Shown in pieces: positions 1-7,859 of a stretch of 39,712 nucleotides of DNA (positions within the stretch are counted from its first letter, which is position 1; each line of letters starts with the position of its first letter). The notes beneath the pieces were generated by a model. That model ran no database searches, was not told where the DNA came from, and worked only from the letters and a program-made list of their open reading frames with translations. The translations under genes were made by a program, and so were the position numbers. Source of the DNA: Acetobacterium sp. (GTDB lineage: Bacteria > Bacillota > Clostridia > Eubacteriales > Eubacteriaceae); contig NZ_JAUSPS010000044.1 of NCBI RefSeq assembly GCF_030652775.1, forward strand, positions 1 through 39,712. Direction: 5' to 3'.

Positions 1-1303
1 TCTCACGTTTAGCCACACGAATGGATGATACCAGGGTTCGCTTCGCAGGACAGATATAAGAACAGCTTCCGCATTCAATACAATCCATGGCATGATTTGA
101 TTCACATTTATCCCAGTTATTTCGTTGCGAATACTCAGCAATATATAATGGTTGTAAATGAATCGGACAGACCCCTACGCATTTACCGCAGTGAATACAA
201 TTTGACGGAGTGGAAATTTTAGCTGATTCTTTGGTTAAACATAATATTCCTGATGTTCCCTTCATCACGGGGATTTCGGTTTCAAACTGGGTAACACCCA
301 TCATCGGTCCGCCAGAGATTACTTTTCCCGGTTCAGCAGAAAAACCGCCACACTGGTCAATAACGGATTGGAAAGGTACACCCACCCGAATTTCCATGGT
401 TTGCGGATTCTTGATAGCATCCCCTGTGCAAGTCAGATAACGTTTGTACAAAGGCAATCCGGTAGTCATTGACTCTGCTATTTGTGCAGCTGTACCCACG
501 TTCATAACCACAACGCCGGCATCTGCTGGCAATGCCCCAGACGGAACTTCGCGACCAGTAATTGCCGCAATTAATTGTTTTTCAGCACCCTGCGGATATT
601 TAGTGTGCAGTGAATAAACTTCCAGTCTGCTATCGTTTCCAATCGCTTTGACCAGTGCTTCAATGGCATCAGTTTTGTTATCTTCTACGCCAATAAAACC
701 CTTCTCAACACCAACCGCTTTCATGGTAACTTTTAATCCCATGACAACCTTTTCAGCTTGATTCAGCATCAGGTGATGATCGGCTGTTAAATAAGGTTCG
801 CATTCAGCTCCGTTTAAAACTACACAATCAACTTTTTTGTCCGGCGGAATCGCCAGTTTTACATGCGATGGAAAGGTTGCCCCGCCGAGACCGACAATAC
901 CAGCATTCAGAACCATTTTTTTAATGGCATCGGCATCCATTTCTTCTAAAGTACCATATGGTTTGATACTTGGATCAATGGTATCCAAACCATCTGATTC
1001 GATAACAACCGCCATAACTCGGTCTCCCGATGCATGTGGACGTTCTTCAACCGCAACAACTGTTCCCGAGACACTGGCGTGTACCGGTACAGAAACAAAA
1101 CCGTTTGGTTCTCCGACTCTCTGGCCAAGAAATACCTGCTCGCCTTTTTTTACGATCGGTGTACAAGGTGCCCCAATGTGCAGCGACATGGGTATGATCA
1201 CCATTTCCGGCTTAGCGCCAAAACCCAGCGGAACTTCAGCAGTACTTTCCTTTCTATAGGGTGGGTGGATTCCCCCCTTAAAGGTTCCATGTTTTACATT
1301 CAT
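1..1303 (-). CDS. rnfC: Electron transport complex subunit RnfC (partial, C-terminus off the window)
   Basis: RnfC is the peripheral NADH/ferredoxin-side iron-sulfur subunit of the membrane Rnf complex, which couples ferredoxin:NAD+ electron transfer to ion export (Na+ in Acetobacterium). The frame reads from ATG at 1303 and is still open at base 1, giving 434 residues. The N-terminus begins MNVKHGTFKGGIHPPY, followed by an NADH/flavoprotein-like fold with VGLGGATFPSHVK. Two cluster motifs lie near the end: CIHCGKCVGVCP around residue 367 and CIECGSCSYICP around residue 407, as expected for two [4Fe-4S] sites. A GAGGGG ribosome site lies about 11 nt upstream. A gene-poor leader and a terminator separate it from the aminopeptidase gene, so it is probably the first gene of the rnf operon, whose other genes lie outside to the left. 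Family assignment is firm. Confidence 0.95.
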   Translation of the reverse strand, partial: MNVKHGTFKGGIHPPYRKESTAEVPLGFGAKPEMVIIPMSLHIGAPCTPIVKKGEQVFLGQRVGEPNGFVSVPVHASVSGTVVAVEERPHASGDRVMAVVIESDGLDTIDPSIKPYGTLEEMDADAIKKMVLNAGIVGLGGATFPSHVKLAIPPDKKVDCVVLNGAECEPYLTADHHLMLNQAEKVVMGLKVTMKAVGVEKGFIGVEDNKTDAIEALVKAIGNDSRLEVYSLHTKYPQGAEKQLIAAITGREVPSGALPADAGVVVMNVGTAAQIAESMTTGLPLYKRYLTCTGDAIKNPQTMEIRVGVPFQSVIDQCGGFSAEPGKVISGGPMMGVTQFETEIPVMKGTSGILCLTKESAKISTPSNCIHCGKCVGVCPIHLQPLYIAEYSQRNNWDKCESNHAMDCIECGSCSYICPAKRTLVSSIRVAKRE

Positions 1304-1628
1304 CTTAAGTCAAACACCCCTCAAATTAGATTTTTACACAAGAGTAACTGTATACTTGTATATTCAGGCAGTATCATAACATATAAATTATTTTTTTTCC
1401 ATACGTATTGATAAATTTGTTTAAAATAATACTGTACCCACCGGGTTCATAAAAAAAATGGTAATTTATAGTTCTAAAAGTATAATTTTTAGACTATAAT
1501 TACCATTTTAAAGTGACCATTCATATGGACAAAATCATTAATGCATTATATAGCATTTGTTACTATATTAACAAATGGGATTTTCATTTGATCATTTTGT
1601 CCTAAAGGGTATTATTTTGTCATTTTCC
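1304..1628 (-). promoter_or_regulatory. Leader/promoter region of the rnf operon
   Basis: This gene-free stretch lies between the aminopeptidase stop and the rnfC start. It is very AT-rich and holds the terminator hairpin at 1457-1512. Below it, reading toward rnfC, are a TATGAT-like box near 1375 and a 12-bp palindrome TATACTTGTATA at 1351-1362. No convincing -35 box could be paired with the TATGAT. The rnf promoter must lie here if the terminator works, but its exact position is not resolved by eye. Confidence 0.45.
1457..1512 (-). terminator. Intrinsic terminator of the mutL-apeA operon
   Basis: On the minus strand this is a long AT-rich hairpin. The outer arms AAAATGGTAATT and AATTACCATTTT pair around an inner CTAAAA/TTTTAG stem, with about 7 nt of loop. 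It is followed directly by a run of T residues (plus-strand A run 1451-1458). It sits about 115 bp past the aminopeptidase stop and would insulate rnfC from upstream transcription. Confidence 0.75.
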
Positions 1629-3065
1629 TTACGCCAGAAATGTTTTGTACCCTTTATAGCACATGTACAGATCAATCTTTGATGCTAATTCGAAGGGTGA
1701 ATGCATACTCAGCAGTGCCGGACCACAATCCAGAACATCCATACCATACTCAGCCAGGATATGAGCAATGGTGCCACCGCCGCCAAGATCCACCCGACCC
1801 AGCTCGCCCATCTGCCAGATTACACCGGCAGTTTCCAGTGTTTGTCTCATTTTCCCCATAAACTCAGCATGAGCATCGTTGGATCCAGATTTTCCACGGG
1901 CTCCACCGTACTTTGACAAAACCATTCCTTTGCCAATATATGGAGCATTTCCTTTATCATGGGTACCAGTAAAATTTGGATCAACACCAGCAGTGACGTC
2001 AGCCGAAAGCATTTCTGAATTCATAAAGCAGCGACGCATCGCCATTTCCGGTTTTTTTACAGCCATCAAATCGATCAGCTCGGCTACTGTGTTCTCAAAA
2101 AAACGAGAATGCATACCCGTGTTACCAACACTACCGATTTCTTCCTTATCAGCCAGAATCACACAAAGGGTGCGATCCGGTGCCTCCTCACGGTCAAGAA
2201 TAGCCCGTAGCGCCGTATAGGCACAGATACGATCATCCTGACCATATCCGCCAATCAGACTTTCATCAAAACCAACGTTTCGGGCTGCTCCCGCCGGTAC
2301 CACTTCCAGTTCGGCGGTGGCAAAATCTTCTTCCCGCATCCCGTATTTTGTGTAGAGATGATTGAGGATATTGAGCTTTACCCCATCTTTCAGGTCTTTT
2401 TCGGGATAGGGCTGGCTACCGACAATGATATTAAGGCCTTCCCCAGTGATCCCCTCGGTCATTTTTTTGGTATTTTGTTCCTGCGACAAATGAGGCAATA
2501 GGTCGGTGATACAAAAAACCGGATCTTCTGGTGCTTCTCCAATGGAAATGTTAATCGTCTCGCCGTCTTTTTTTACTACCGTGCCATGCATGGCCAGGGG
2601 TATGGTCACCCAGTGATATTTCTTGATGCCGCCGTAATAGTGAGTCTTGAAAAAGGCCATGTCGTCGCTTTCATACAGTGGTGATGGCTTTAAATCCAGC
2701 CGAGGCGAGTCTATATGAGCTCCGATAATGGCCATCCCCTTCTCAATCGACTCCCTGCCGGCCACCAAGAAAACCACGGTCTTATCTTTGTGCACCAGGT
2801 AGACCTTATCACCGCAATTGATTTTGCCGGCTTTCTGATAGGCTTCCAATGGCTTGAACCCGGCTTTTTCGGCCAGTTCAACACTGAGCGTTACGCATTG
2901 CCGTTCGGTTTTTCCAGCAGTCAGAAAGCGGATATAGTCATCGCTGATTTCTTTAACTTTTATAGATTCTTCATCACTGAGGTCCTTCCAGGCCAGTTCC
3001 CATTTTTTACCCAGTTGCTCCTGGAGCAGCGTCCCAGGACTCTTTTCTTTGTCTTTATTTTTCAT
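1629..3065 (-). CDS. apeA: M18 family aminopeptidase
   Basis: A cytoplasmic dinuclear zinc aminopeptidase of peptidase family M18, which removes N-terminal residues from peptides. At 478 residues it matches the family length. Visible metal and catalytic residues are GAHIDSPR (His117), GYGQDDRI (Asp277/278), ADKEEIGS (Glu308/309) and MHSPFELAS near the C-terminus (His455). An AGGAGG-type ribosome site precedes the ATG at 3065. It is the last gene of the minus-strand mutL-miaA-ynbB-DUF896 run, starting 41 nt after the DUF896 stop, and is followed by a terminator. The family is firm; the symbol follows common usage for the clostridial enzyme and the physiological substrate is unknown. Confidence 0.93.
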   Translation of the reverse strand: MKNKDKEKSPGTLLQEQLGKKWELAWKDLSDEESIKVKEISDDYIRFLTAGKTERQCVTLSVELAEKAGFKPLEAYQKAGKINCGDKVYLVHKDKTVVFLVAGRESIEKGMAIIGAHIDSPRLDLKPSPLYESDDMAFFKTHYYGGIKKYHWVTIPLAMHGTVVKKDGETINISIGEAPEDPVFCITDLLPHLSQEQNTKKMTEGITGEGLNIIVGSQPYPEKDLKDGVKLNILNHLYTKYGMREEDFATAELEVVPAGAARNVGFDESLIGGYGQDDRICAYTALRAILDREEAPDRTLCVILADKEEIGSVGNTGMHSRFFENTVAELIDLMAVKKPEMAMRRCFMNSEMLSADVTAGVDPNFTGTHDKGNAPYIGKGMVLSKYGGARGKSGSNDAHAEFMGKMRQTLETAGVIWQMGELGRVDLGGGGTIAHILAEYGMDVLDCGPALLSMHSPFELASKIDLYMCYKGYKTFLA

Positions 3066-3106
3066 CGCAATTTCCTCCTTAGTTTCTATCTGATTATGAT
3101 CCTTAT

Positions 3107-3280
3107 TTACTTGTCGACGATTTCGATATTATCCAGTTGATCTTTTAAATTTGTTCTGATCGCTGAGAGATATTCGGCTCTCAGTGTCATTTGCTCATCC
3201 GATTCATCTTCGGTCAGCCCGCATTCTTTTTTCTTTCGCGCCAATTCGTTGATCCGATCAATGTTTTCTTTCGTTATCAT
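3107..3280 (-). CDS. DUF896 family protein (YnzC-like)
   Basis: A 57-residue soluble protein beginning MITKENIDRINELARKKK and ending NIEIVDK. The basic helix followed by GLTEDE and a second helix with RAEYLSAIRTNLKDQLD matches the DUF896/YnzC family of Firmicutes, which forms a small two-helix hairpin. The function is not established; the B. subtilis paralogue YneA-operon member YnzC is linked loosely to the SOS region. The ATG at 3280 has a GAGGAG ribosome site seven or eight nt upstream. It lies 30 nt after ynbB and 41 nt before apeA, so it is co-transcribed with both. Confidence 0.88.
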   Translation of the reverse strand: MITKENIDRINELARKKKECGLTEDESDEQMTLRAEYLSAIRTNLKDQLDNIEIVDK

Positions 3281-3310
3281 ATTTTCTCCTCTGTTTTTTT
3301 ATCTGAATTT

Positions 3311-4633
3311 TTATATTTTTAAGAGTTGTTTATCCAGTAAGCGTTGAAGGCTGAGCAAAACGCCGAGCTTTCCGTGAAAATGGGTCAGACCGCCCTGAAA
3401 ATAAACATAATAAGGTTCCCGCATCGGGGCATCGGCTGAGAGTTCAATCGAAGAACCTTGAATAAAAGCACCGGCTGCCATAATAATGGGATCTGAATAG
3501 CCGGGCATATCCCATGGTTCAGGGGTGGCCTGGCTGTCCACCGGAGCCGCTTCCTGAATTGCCCGACAAAATGTTTTCACCGCTTCAGCTGTTTTTAAAC
3601 AGACACTTTGAATGATATCACTGCGATAGTCCATTACTTCAGGGCAAACGGCAAAACCCAACTTTTTGTAACAGGCGGCTAAAAGCACCGCCGACTTAAT
3701 TGCCTGGGCTACCACCGTTGGCGCCAAAAACAGACCTTGCAGCAAGGTTCGGTTTATTCCTAGGGTCGCACCCGTTTCTCTAGCTACTCCGGGAGCGGCC
3801 AGACGGCAGGCGGCCAGATGAACCAGATCCGCCCGACCAGCGACATAGCCGCCCGTCGGAGCCAAACCGCCGCCGGGGTTTTTGATCAGCGATCCGGCCA
3901 TCAGATCGGCACCAACAGACACTGGTTCGACCCGATCCATAAATTCGCCATAGCAATTGTCGACAAAAACAATCACATCTGCTTTTACTGCTCGAATTTT
4001 TTTAATCATCGCCGCCATGTCATCGATGCTAAGCGCCGCCCGCCAGCTATAGCCAGTGGATCGCTGCAGATAAATCATCTTCGTATTTGGAGTAATAGCG
4101 GTAAGAATGGCCGCTTCATCAAAACTGCCGTCAGACAGCAATTCGATCTGATCATAGGTTACTCCAAATTCTTTAATGGTTCCCTGCCCCACACAGGCCT
4201 CTTCCAGTCCAATAACGCTGCATATGGTATCATAAGGCGAACCGGTAATGGCCAGTAAATGGTCGCCGGGGCGCAATACCCCATATAGCGCCAACGAAAT
4301 CGCATGGGTCCCCGATGAAATATGCGGTCGCACCAAAGCGTCTTCGGCACCAAAAACATCGGCGTAGATCGTTTCAACAACTTCCCGTCCGACATCGTCA
4401 TAACCATAACCGGTAGAAACGGTGAAGTGGCGATCTCCCAACCCCGCCTTCTGCATCGCTTTGATGACCCGATACTGATGAAGCTCTGACAGATCATCGC
4501 GTTTTTTCAGTTGGGACTGGACTTCAATTTCTGCTTTTTTTACGAAATCGATAACTTCTGCTGAAATTTCAAATTCCTGCTCAAGATAGGTTTTAATGTC
4601 CTTTTGTATGTTCAAAAATTTACTCACTTTCAT
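3311..4633 (-). CDS. ynbB: Methionine gamma-lyase family / YnbB ('aluminum resistance') PLP protein
   Basis: A fold-type I PLP-dependent protein of 440 residues, in the family annotated as aluminum resistance protein or methionine gamma-lyase-like. Family marks are STGYGYDDVGRE, RPHISSGTHAISLAL and VDNCYGEF (the Asp that binds the PLP ring nitrogen). SLIKNPGGGLAPTGGY contains the likely Schiff-base lysine. The true substrate of the family is uncertain. The start ATG lies inside the 3' end of miaA (14-nt overlap), implying translational coupling. The order mutL-miaA-ynbB is conserved in Firmicutes, though hfq, often between miaA and ynbB, is absent here. Confidence 0.9.
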   Translation of the reverse strand: MKVSKFLNIQKDIKTYLEQEFEISAEVIDFVKKAEIEVQSQLKKRDDLSELHQYRVIKAMQKAGLGDRHFTVSTGYGYDDVGREVVETIYADVFGAEDALVRPHISSGTHAISLALYGVLRPGDHLLAITGSPYDTICSVIGLEEACVGQGTIKEFGVTYDQIELLSDGSFDEAAILTAITPNTKMIYLQRSTGYSWRAALSIDDMAAMIKKIRAVKADVIVFVDNCYGEFMDRVEPVSVGADLMAGSLIKNPGGGLAPTGGYVAGRADLVHLAACRLAAPGVARETGATLGINRTLLQGLFLAPTVVAQAIKSAVLLAACYKKLGFAVCPEVMDYRSDIIQSVCLKTAEAVKTFCRAIQEAAPVDSQATPEPWDMPGYSDPIIMAAGAFIQGSSIELSADAPMREPYYVYFQGGLTHFHGKLGVLLSLQRLLDKQLLKI

Positions 4634-5585
4634 TTATTGGTTGGAATTGGGGAAGAATCTGATTAAGGCATTCGTCAACCAAGGTCTCCAAATCTCTGGT
4701 TTCATTCATTTCCAGCCATTGGATCCGTTTATCTTTCCGAAACCAGGTCATTTGACGTTTAGCATAGTGCCGGGAATCCCGTTTTAAAATGGTTACTGCT
4801 TCTGCCAAGGCAGACGCCCCTTCCAGATATGGTCTCAACTCCTTGTAGCCAATCGCTTTCAATGCCGTCAGGTTCCAGTCATATCCCCTTTCTATCAGCA
4901 TTTTTGTCTCATCAACGAGGCCTTCCGCAATCATCAGATCAACCCGGCGGTTAATCCGCTGATAAAGCGTCTCCCGATCCCAGTTCAAACCCAGAATGAT
5001 ATAGTCATAGGGCACATCCTGTTTTTTTGTCTCTTCGTCAAAATAAGACTTCGGTTTACCGGTGAGCTCATAAATTTCCAGCGCCCGGATGATGCGGTTC
5101 AGATTATTGGGGTGAACGATTTCTGCCGTAGCTGGATCCACGGATTTTAGCCGCTCGTACAAAGCTTCCTTCCCCATGACTTCCGCTTCGGCCGTTAGTC
5201 GCCACCGTATTATTTCATCACTGTCTTTTTTTTGAAAATCCCAGGGCAGACTGAGGCTATTGATGTACAATCCCGTTCCCCCTATTATAATAGGAAGCTT
5301 TCCTTTTGAAAGAATCATTTCAATGGCTGCCAGTGCCGCTGTTTTATATTTTGCCACACTGAACTCTTCATCCGGGGACACACAGTCAACCAGGTGATGG
5401 GGTACTCCCTGCATTTCTTCTAAAGTAACCTTGGCTGTGCCAATGTTCATATATTTATAGATTTGCATGGAGTCAGCTGAGATAATCTCCCCATCAAGTT
5501 TTTTGGCAAGCGCCACACCTAATGCGGTTTTACCGCTGGCTGTTGGCCCTACTACGACTAATACTTTGGGTTTTTTCGTTTCCAA
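4620..5585 (-). CDS. miaA: tRNA dimethylallyltransferase
   Basis: MiaA transfers a dimethylallyl group to N6 of A37 in tRNAs reading codons that start with U. The 321-residue protein has the P-loop GPTASGKT at residues 13-20. It continues with DGEIISADSMQIYKYMNIGTAK, GVPHHLVD, the IIIGGTGLYI motif, and a C-terminal HYAKRQMTWFRKD that is characteristic of the family. The start codon is TTG at 5585, only one base past the mutL stop, with a weak GGGTG ribosome site inside the mutL end. The 3' end overlaps ynbB by 14 nt. The assignment is certain. Confidence 0.97.
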   Translation of the reverse strand: METKKPKVLVVVGPTASGKTALGVALAKKLDGEIISADSMQIYKYMNIGTAKVTLEEMQGVPHHLVDCVSPDEEFSVAKYKTAALAAIEMILSKGKLPIIIGGTGLYINSLSLPWDFQKKDSDEIIRWRLTAEAEVMGKEALYERLKSVDPATAEIVHPNNLNRIIRALEIYELTGKPKSYFDEETKKQDVPYDYIILGLNWDRETLYQRINRRVDLMIAEGLVDETKMLIERGYDWNLTALKAIGYKELRPYLEGASALAEAVTILKRDSRHYAKRQMTWFRKDKRIQWLEMNETRDLETLVDECLNQILPQFQPINESE

Positions 5586-5586
5586 C

Positions 5587-7605
5587 TTATATCACCCGCT
5601 TGAACAATTTCATTAATTCATACTCCTTTAATCTCATTATGATGGGACGGCCATGGGGACAGGTATAGGGATTACTGAGCTTCATCAGATTCTCAAGAAG
5701 TTTTCTGATTTCAGCCTGAGTCAAAGATTGTCCCCCCTTAATGGCAGCTTTACAAGCCATGGTAATGATCTTATTTTTCGCTTTTTCGGAAAAAACCATA
5801 TTAGTATTAGTATTCTCGTCGCTATCAAAGAGATTTTCTTCAATCATTGACTTTAATAAGTCCAGGCTTTGGGGTTCCCCCAATAATACCGGAACACTGC
5901 GCACCAGCAGGGTATCTTCCCCAAAAACATCGCAGTCATAACCAAATCTTTTATACTCGGCCAATGCATTCTCAATCCCCGCTAAATCTTTGGGTCGAAT
6001 TTTTATGGGTATTGGAGTCATCAAGCCCTGACTGGGAATACTCTCCTTGCGATCAAAAATCTCCATCAGCTCCTGGGTTATGAAAGCCTCATGGGCCGCA
6101 TGCTGATCCAGAAGATAGATTTCCTTTTCGCCCTCCAAAAGAATATAGACATTAAACAGTTGCCCCACAATTTTCATTTTCGCCAGATCTTTAACGTCCG
6201 TTTTTAAAACCGGTAAAGGTTCTGATCCTGGGATGCTTTTTTCTGGTTTTGCCTGATCTAGCTCAAATATCCTCGGAGCTTCGGCAACCCGATTGTTAAG
6301 GTCTGGTGCTAACAAAGCCTCACCTTTCGCAGCTGGCGCCCGCTGCTTATCTTTGCTGATTTCTGTAATCGGTTTTACCAAATTCGGATCATCCCCTGAG
6401 GAAGTAGTGGGGGTTTTCTGTAACATCGTCTCAATGGTGGTTTGAGATTCGGTCCGGGTTATTTGCGTCGATGACACATTAGGTTCTGTTTCGCTGTTTT
6501 GATTGTTTAATTCATGATTTTTCAGGTCACTGTTATCCGCTATCTTGTTATTAAACCGAGTCTTTTTCTCATTGTTTTCAAGGTAATCATTATCTGCTGT
6601 CCCCAGCTCGACAATCAGGTTGGTATTTCTGAGCGTTTCCCGGATCCCCTGCTTGAAGAGCAGGCAGATCAGACTTTCATTTAGTATTTTTATTTCAGTT
6701 TTAGCCGGATGAATGTTTACATCCAGCATCCGGCCGGGCAGTTCGATAAAGATAATACCAAGGGGATGTTGATGTTTCATGCTGTAACCCTCGTAGGCAT
6801 CATCCAAAGCCTGTGCCAGGCGGTTGTTTTTGATATAGCGTCCATTAATAAAAAACACCTGATCTTCACGATGGTTTCGCATGGTTTTGAGGTTTCCCAC
6901 AAATCCTTCCAGCTTCATGGGTTTGTTTTCATAACTCAGAGCGATCAGACTATCTGCCGTATCAACCCCATATAATCCCTTGACCACATCCATCACCTTC
7001 CCAGTACCTGGGGTATCAAGCACAATTCGCCCATTACTGCTAAGCTGAAAGCGAATCCCCGGATGGGAAATAGCAATTTTCTCCAACAGATCCCGGACAA
7101 TTGTTTCTTCTTTTTTATCCTTTTCCATATGTTTTCGACGAGCAGGCGTATTGTAGAACAGATCTCTCACCGTGATTTCCGTACCGCAATTATAGGCGCA
7201 GACCCGCTGATTGATCAGCTTGCCCCCTTCAAACAAGGTAAGACTTCCAACTTCTTCGTTTGCGAAGCGGGTAGTAATCTGCACCTTGGCGACGGCCGAC
7301 ACGCTGGACAACGCTTCGCCTCTAAAGCCCAACGATTCGATCGATTCAAGGTCTCCGATGGTTGATAGCTTGCTAGTGGCATGGCGTTTAAAAGCCAGCG
7401 GAATCTCGTTATAGGCAATCCCACAGCCATTATCCCGGACTGTAATCCGGTTTTTTCCGCCCGCTTCAACGATCACGGTAATCTGGTCAGCGCCGGCATC
7501 AATGGCATTTTCCACCAATTCCTTGACCACCGATACCGGCCGGATAATCACCTCACCGGCAGCTATTTTATTAATTGTTTCACTATTTAACATTTTGATT
7601 TTCAT
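5587..7605 (-). CDS. mutL: DNA mismatch repair endonuclease MutL
   Basis: MutL links mismatch recognition by MutS to strand nicking. The protein from ATG 7605 is 672 residues. The N-terminal GHKL ATPase shows ELVENAIDAGA, DNGCGI, GFRGEAL and NTPARRKH (about residue 152). A long polar Asn/Thr/Gln-rich linker spans about 340-460. The C-terminal nuclease domain has DQHAAHE around residue 500, ACKAAIKGG and CPHGRP, so this is an endonuclease-type MutL. The frame extends upstream to a GTG at 7716, but that part runs through the terminator hairpin at 7659-7686 and lacks homology, so MKIKMLNSET was chosen; MLNSET at 7593 is also possible. No Shine-Dalgarno is visible before either ATG. mutS is not in the window. 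Confidence 0.95.
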   Translation of the reverse strand: MKIKMLNSETINKIAAGEVIIRPVSVVKELVENAIDAGADQITVIVEAGGKNRITVRDNGCGIAYNEIPLAFKRHATSKLSTIGDLESIESLGFRGEALSSVSAVAKVQITTRFANEEVGSLTLFEGGKLINQRVCAYNCGTEITVRDLFYNTPARRKHMEKDKKEETIVRDLLEKIAISHPGIRFQLSSNGRIVLDTPGTGKVMDVVKGLYGVDTADSLIALSYENKPMKLEGFVGNLKTMRNHREDQVFFINGRYIKNNRLAQALDDAYEGYSMKHQHPLGIIFIELPGRMLDVNIHPAKTEIKILNESLICLLFKQGIRETLRNTNLIVELGTADNDYLENNEKKTRFNNKIADNSDLKNHELNNQNSETEPNVSSTQITRTESQTTIETMLQKTPTTSSGDDPNLVKPITEISKDKQRAPAAKGEALLAPDLNNRVAEAPRIFELDQAKPEKSIPGSEPLPVLKTDVKDLAKMKIVGQLFNVYILLEGEKEIYLLDQHAAHEAFITQELMEIFDRKESIPSQGLMTPIPIKIRPKDLAGIENALAEYKRFGYDCDVFGEDTLLVRSVPVLLGEPQSLDLLKSMIEENLFDSDENTNTNMVFSEKAKNKIITMACKAAIKGGQSLTQAEIRKLLENLMKLSNPYTCPHGRPIIMRLKEYELMKLFKRVI

Positions 7606-7618
7606 GGAAAATATTATA
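7606..7618 (-). promoter_or_regulatory. Possible mutL -10 box just upstream of the start codon
   Basis: On the minus strand TATAAT occupies 7618-7613 and is followed by only seven bases before the mutL ATG at 7605. If used, transcription would begin at or next to the ATG and give a leaderless or nearly leaderless message, which fits the lack of a Shine-Dalgarno. The -35 region is poor: TTGTCG lies 20 nt upstream. Speculative. Confidence 0.3.
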
Positions 7619-7654
7619 TCATAAGAAAATAAGACCGTCGACAAAACCTGACAG

Positions 7655-7850
7655 AAAAAAGGAAGCTGTCGTCTGACAGCTTCCTTAATGACGGAATGGT
7701 TTGCGCTAAACGTCACCTTCCATATCAGGTGTTCATCCCCCGAGCGAAAAGGGATGGCGGTTGCTGACCCGCAGATTCAGATCTTTGCCTCAACAACGCT
7801 TACTAGCCTGTCCGGTTCTGTTTAGGACTTAGTTTCCACTCCTTCAGTTT
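7655..7850 (-). ncRNA. Candidate structured RNA of unknown class between lonA and mutL
   Basis: The lonA-mutL gap carries a dense set of pairings on the minus strand and no sensible reading frame. In 5' to 3' order: GGAGTGG near 7840, able to pair with CCATTCC near 7695 as a closing stem; an ACTA-A-GTCC / GGAC-AGGC-TAGT hairpin (7802-7833); GTTGTTGA with TCAGCAAC, with one wobble; a CATCCC/GGGATG hairpin; a CACCT/AGGTG hairpin; then the 12-bp terminator. The length of about 190 nt with a closing stem recalls 6S-like RNAs, but the several branches do not fit 6S well and no family motif was recognised. No clear separate promoter was found, so it may be processed from the lon transcript. Confidence 0.45.
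7659..7686 (-). terminator. Perfect 12-bp hairpin terminator ending the lon-side RNA
   Basis: Arms AAGGAAGCTGTC and GACAGCTTCCTT pair perfectly around a 4-nt loop. On the minus strand the hairpin is followed by a T run (A run 7655-7658 plus paired bases). It lies downstream of lonA and the candidate RNA, and about 55 bp before the mutL start, so it separates lon from mutL transcription. Confidence 0.8.
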
Positions 7851-7859
7851 ACAGTATTT

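Noticed and set aside
837-1259. 140-aa plus-strand frame opposite rnfC
   Set aside because: rnfC homology and cluster motifs on the minus strand are clear; the plus frame is a shadow.
7606-7716. 37-codon N-terminal extension of MutL from a GTG at 7716
   Set aside because: It reads through the perfect terminator hairpin and the candidate RNA, has no homology to MutL starts and lacks a good ribosome site.
7655-7850. 6S RNA identity for the lonA-mutL RNA
   Set aside because: Length and end pairing are compatible, but the several branches do not match the single rod with a central bubble; kept only as an unknown class.
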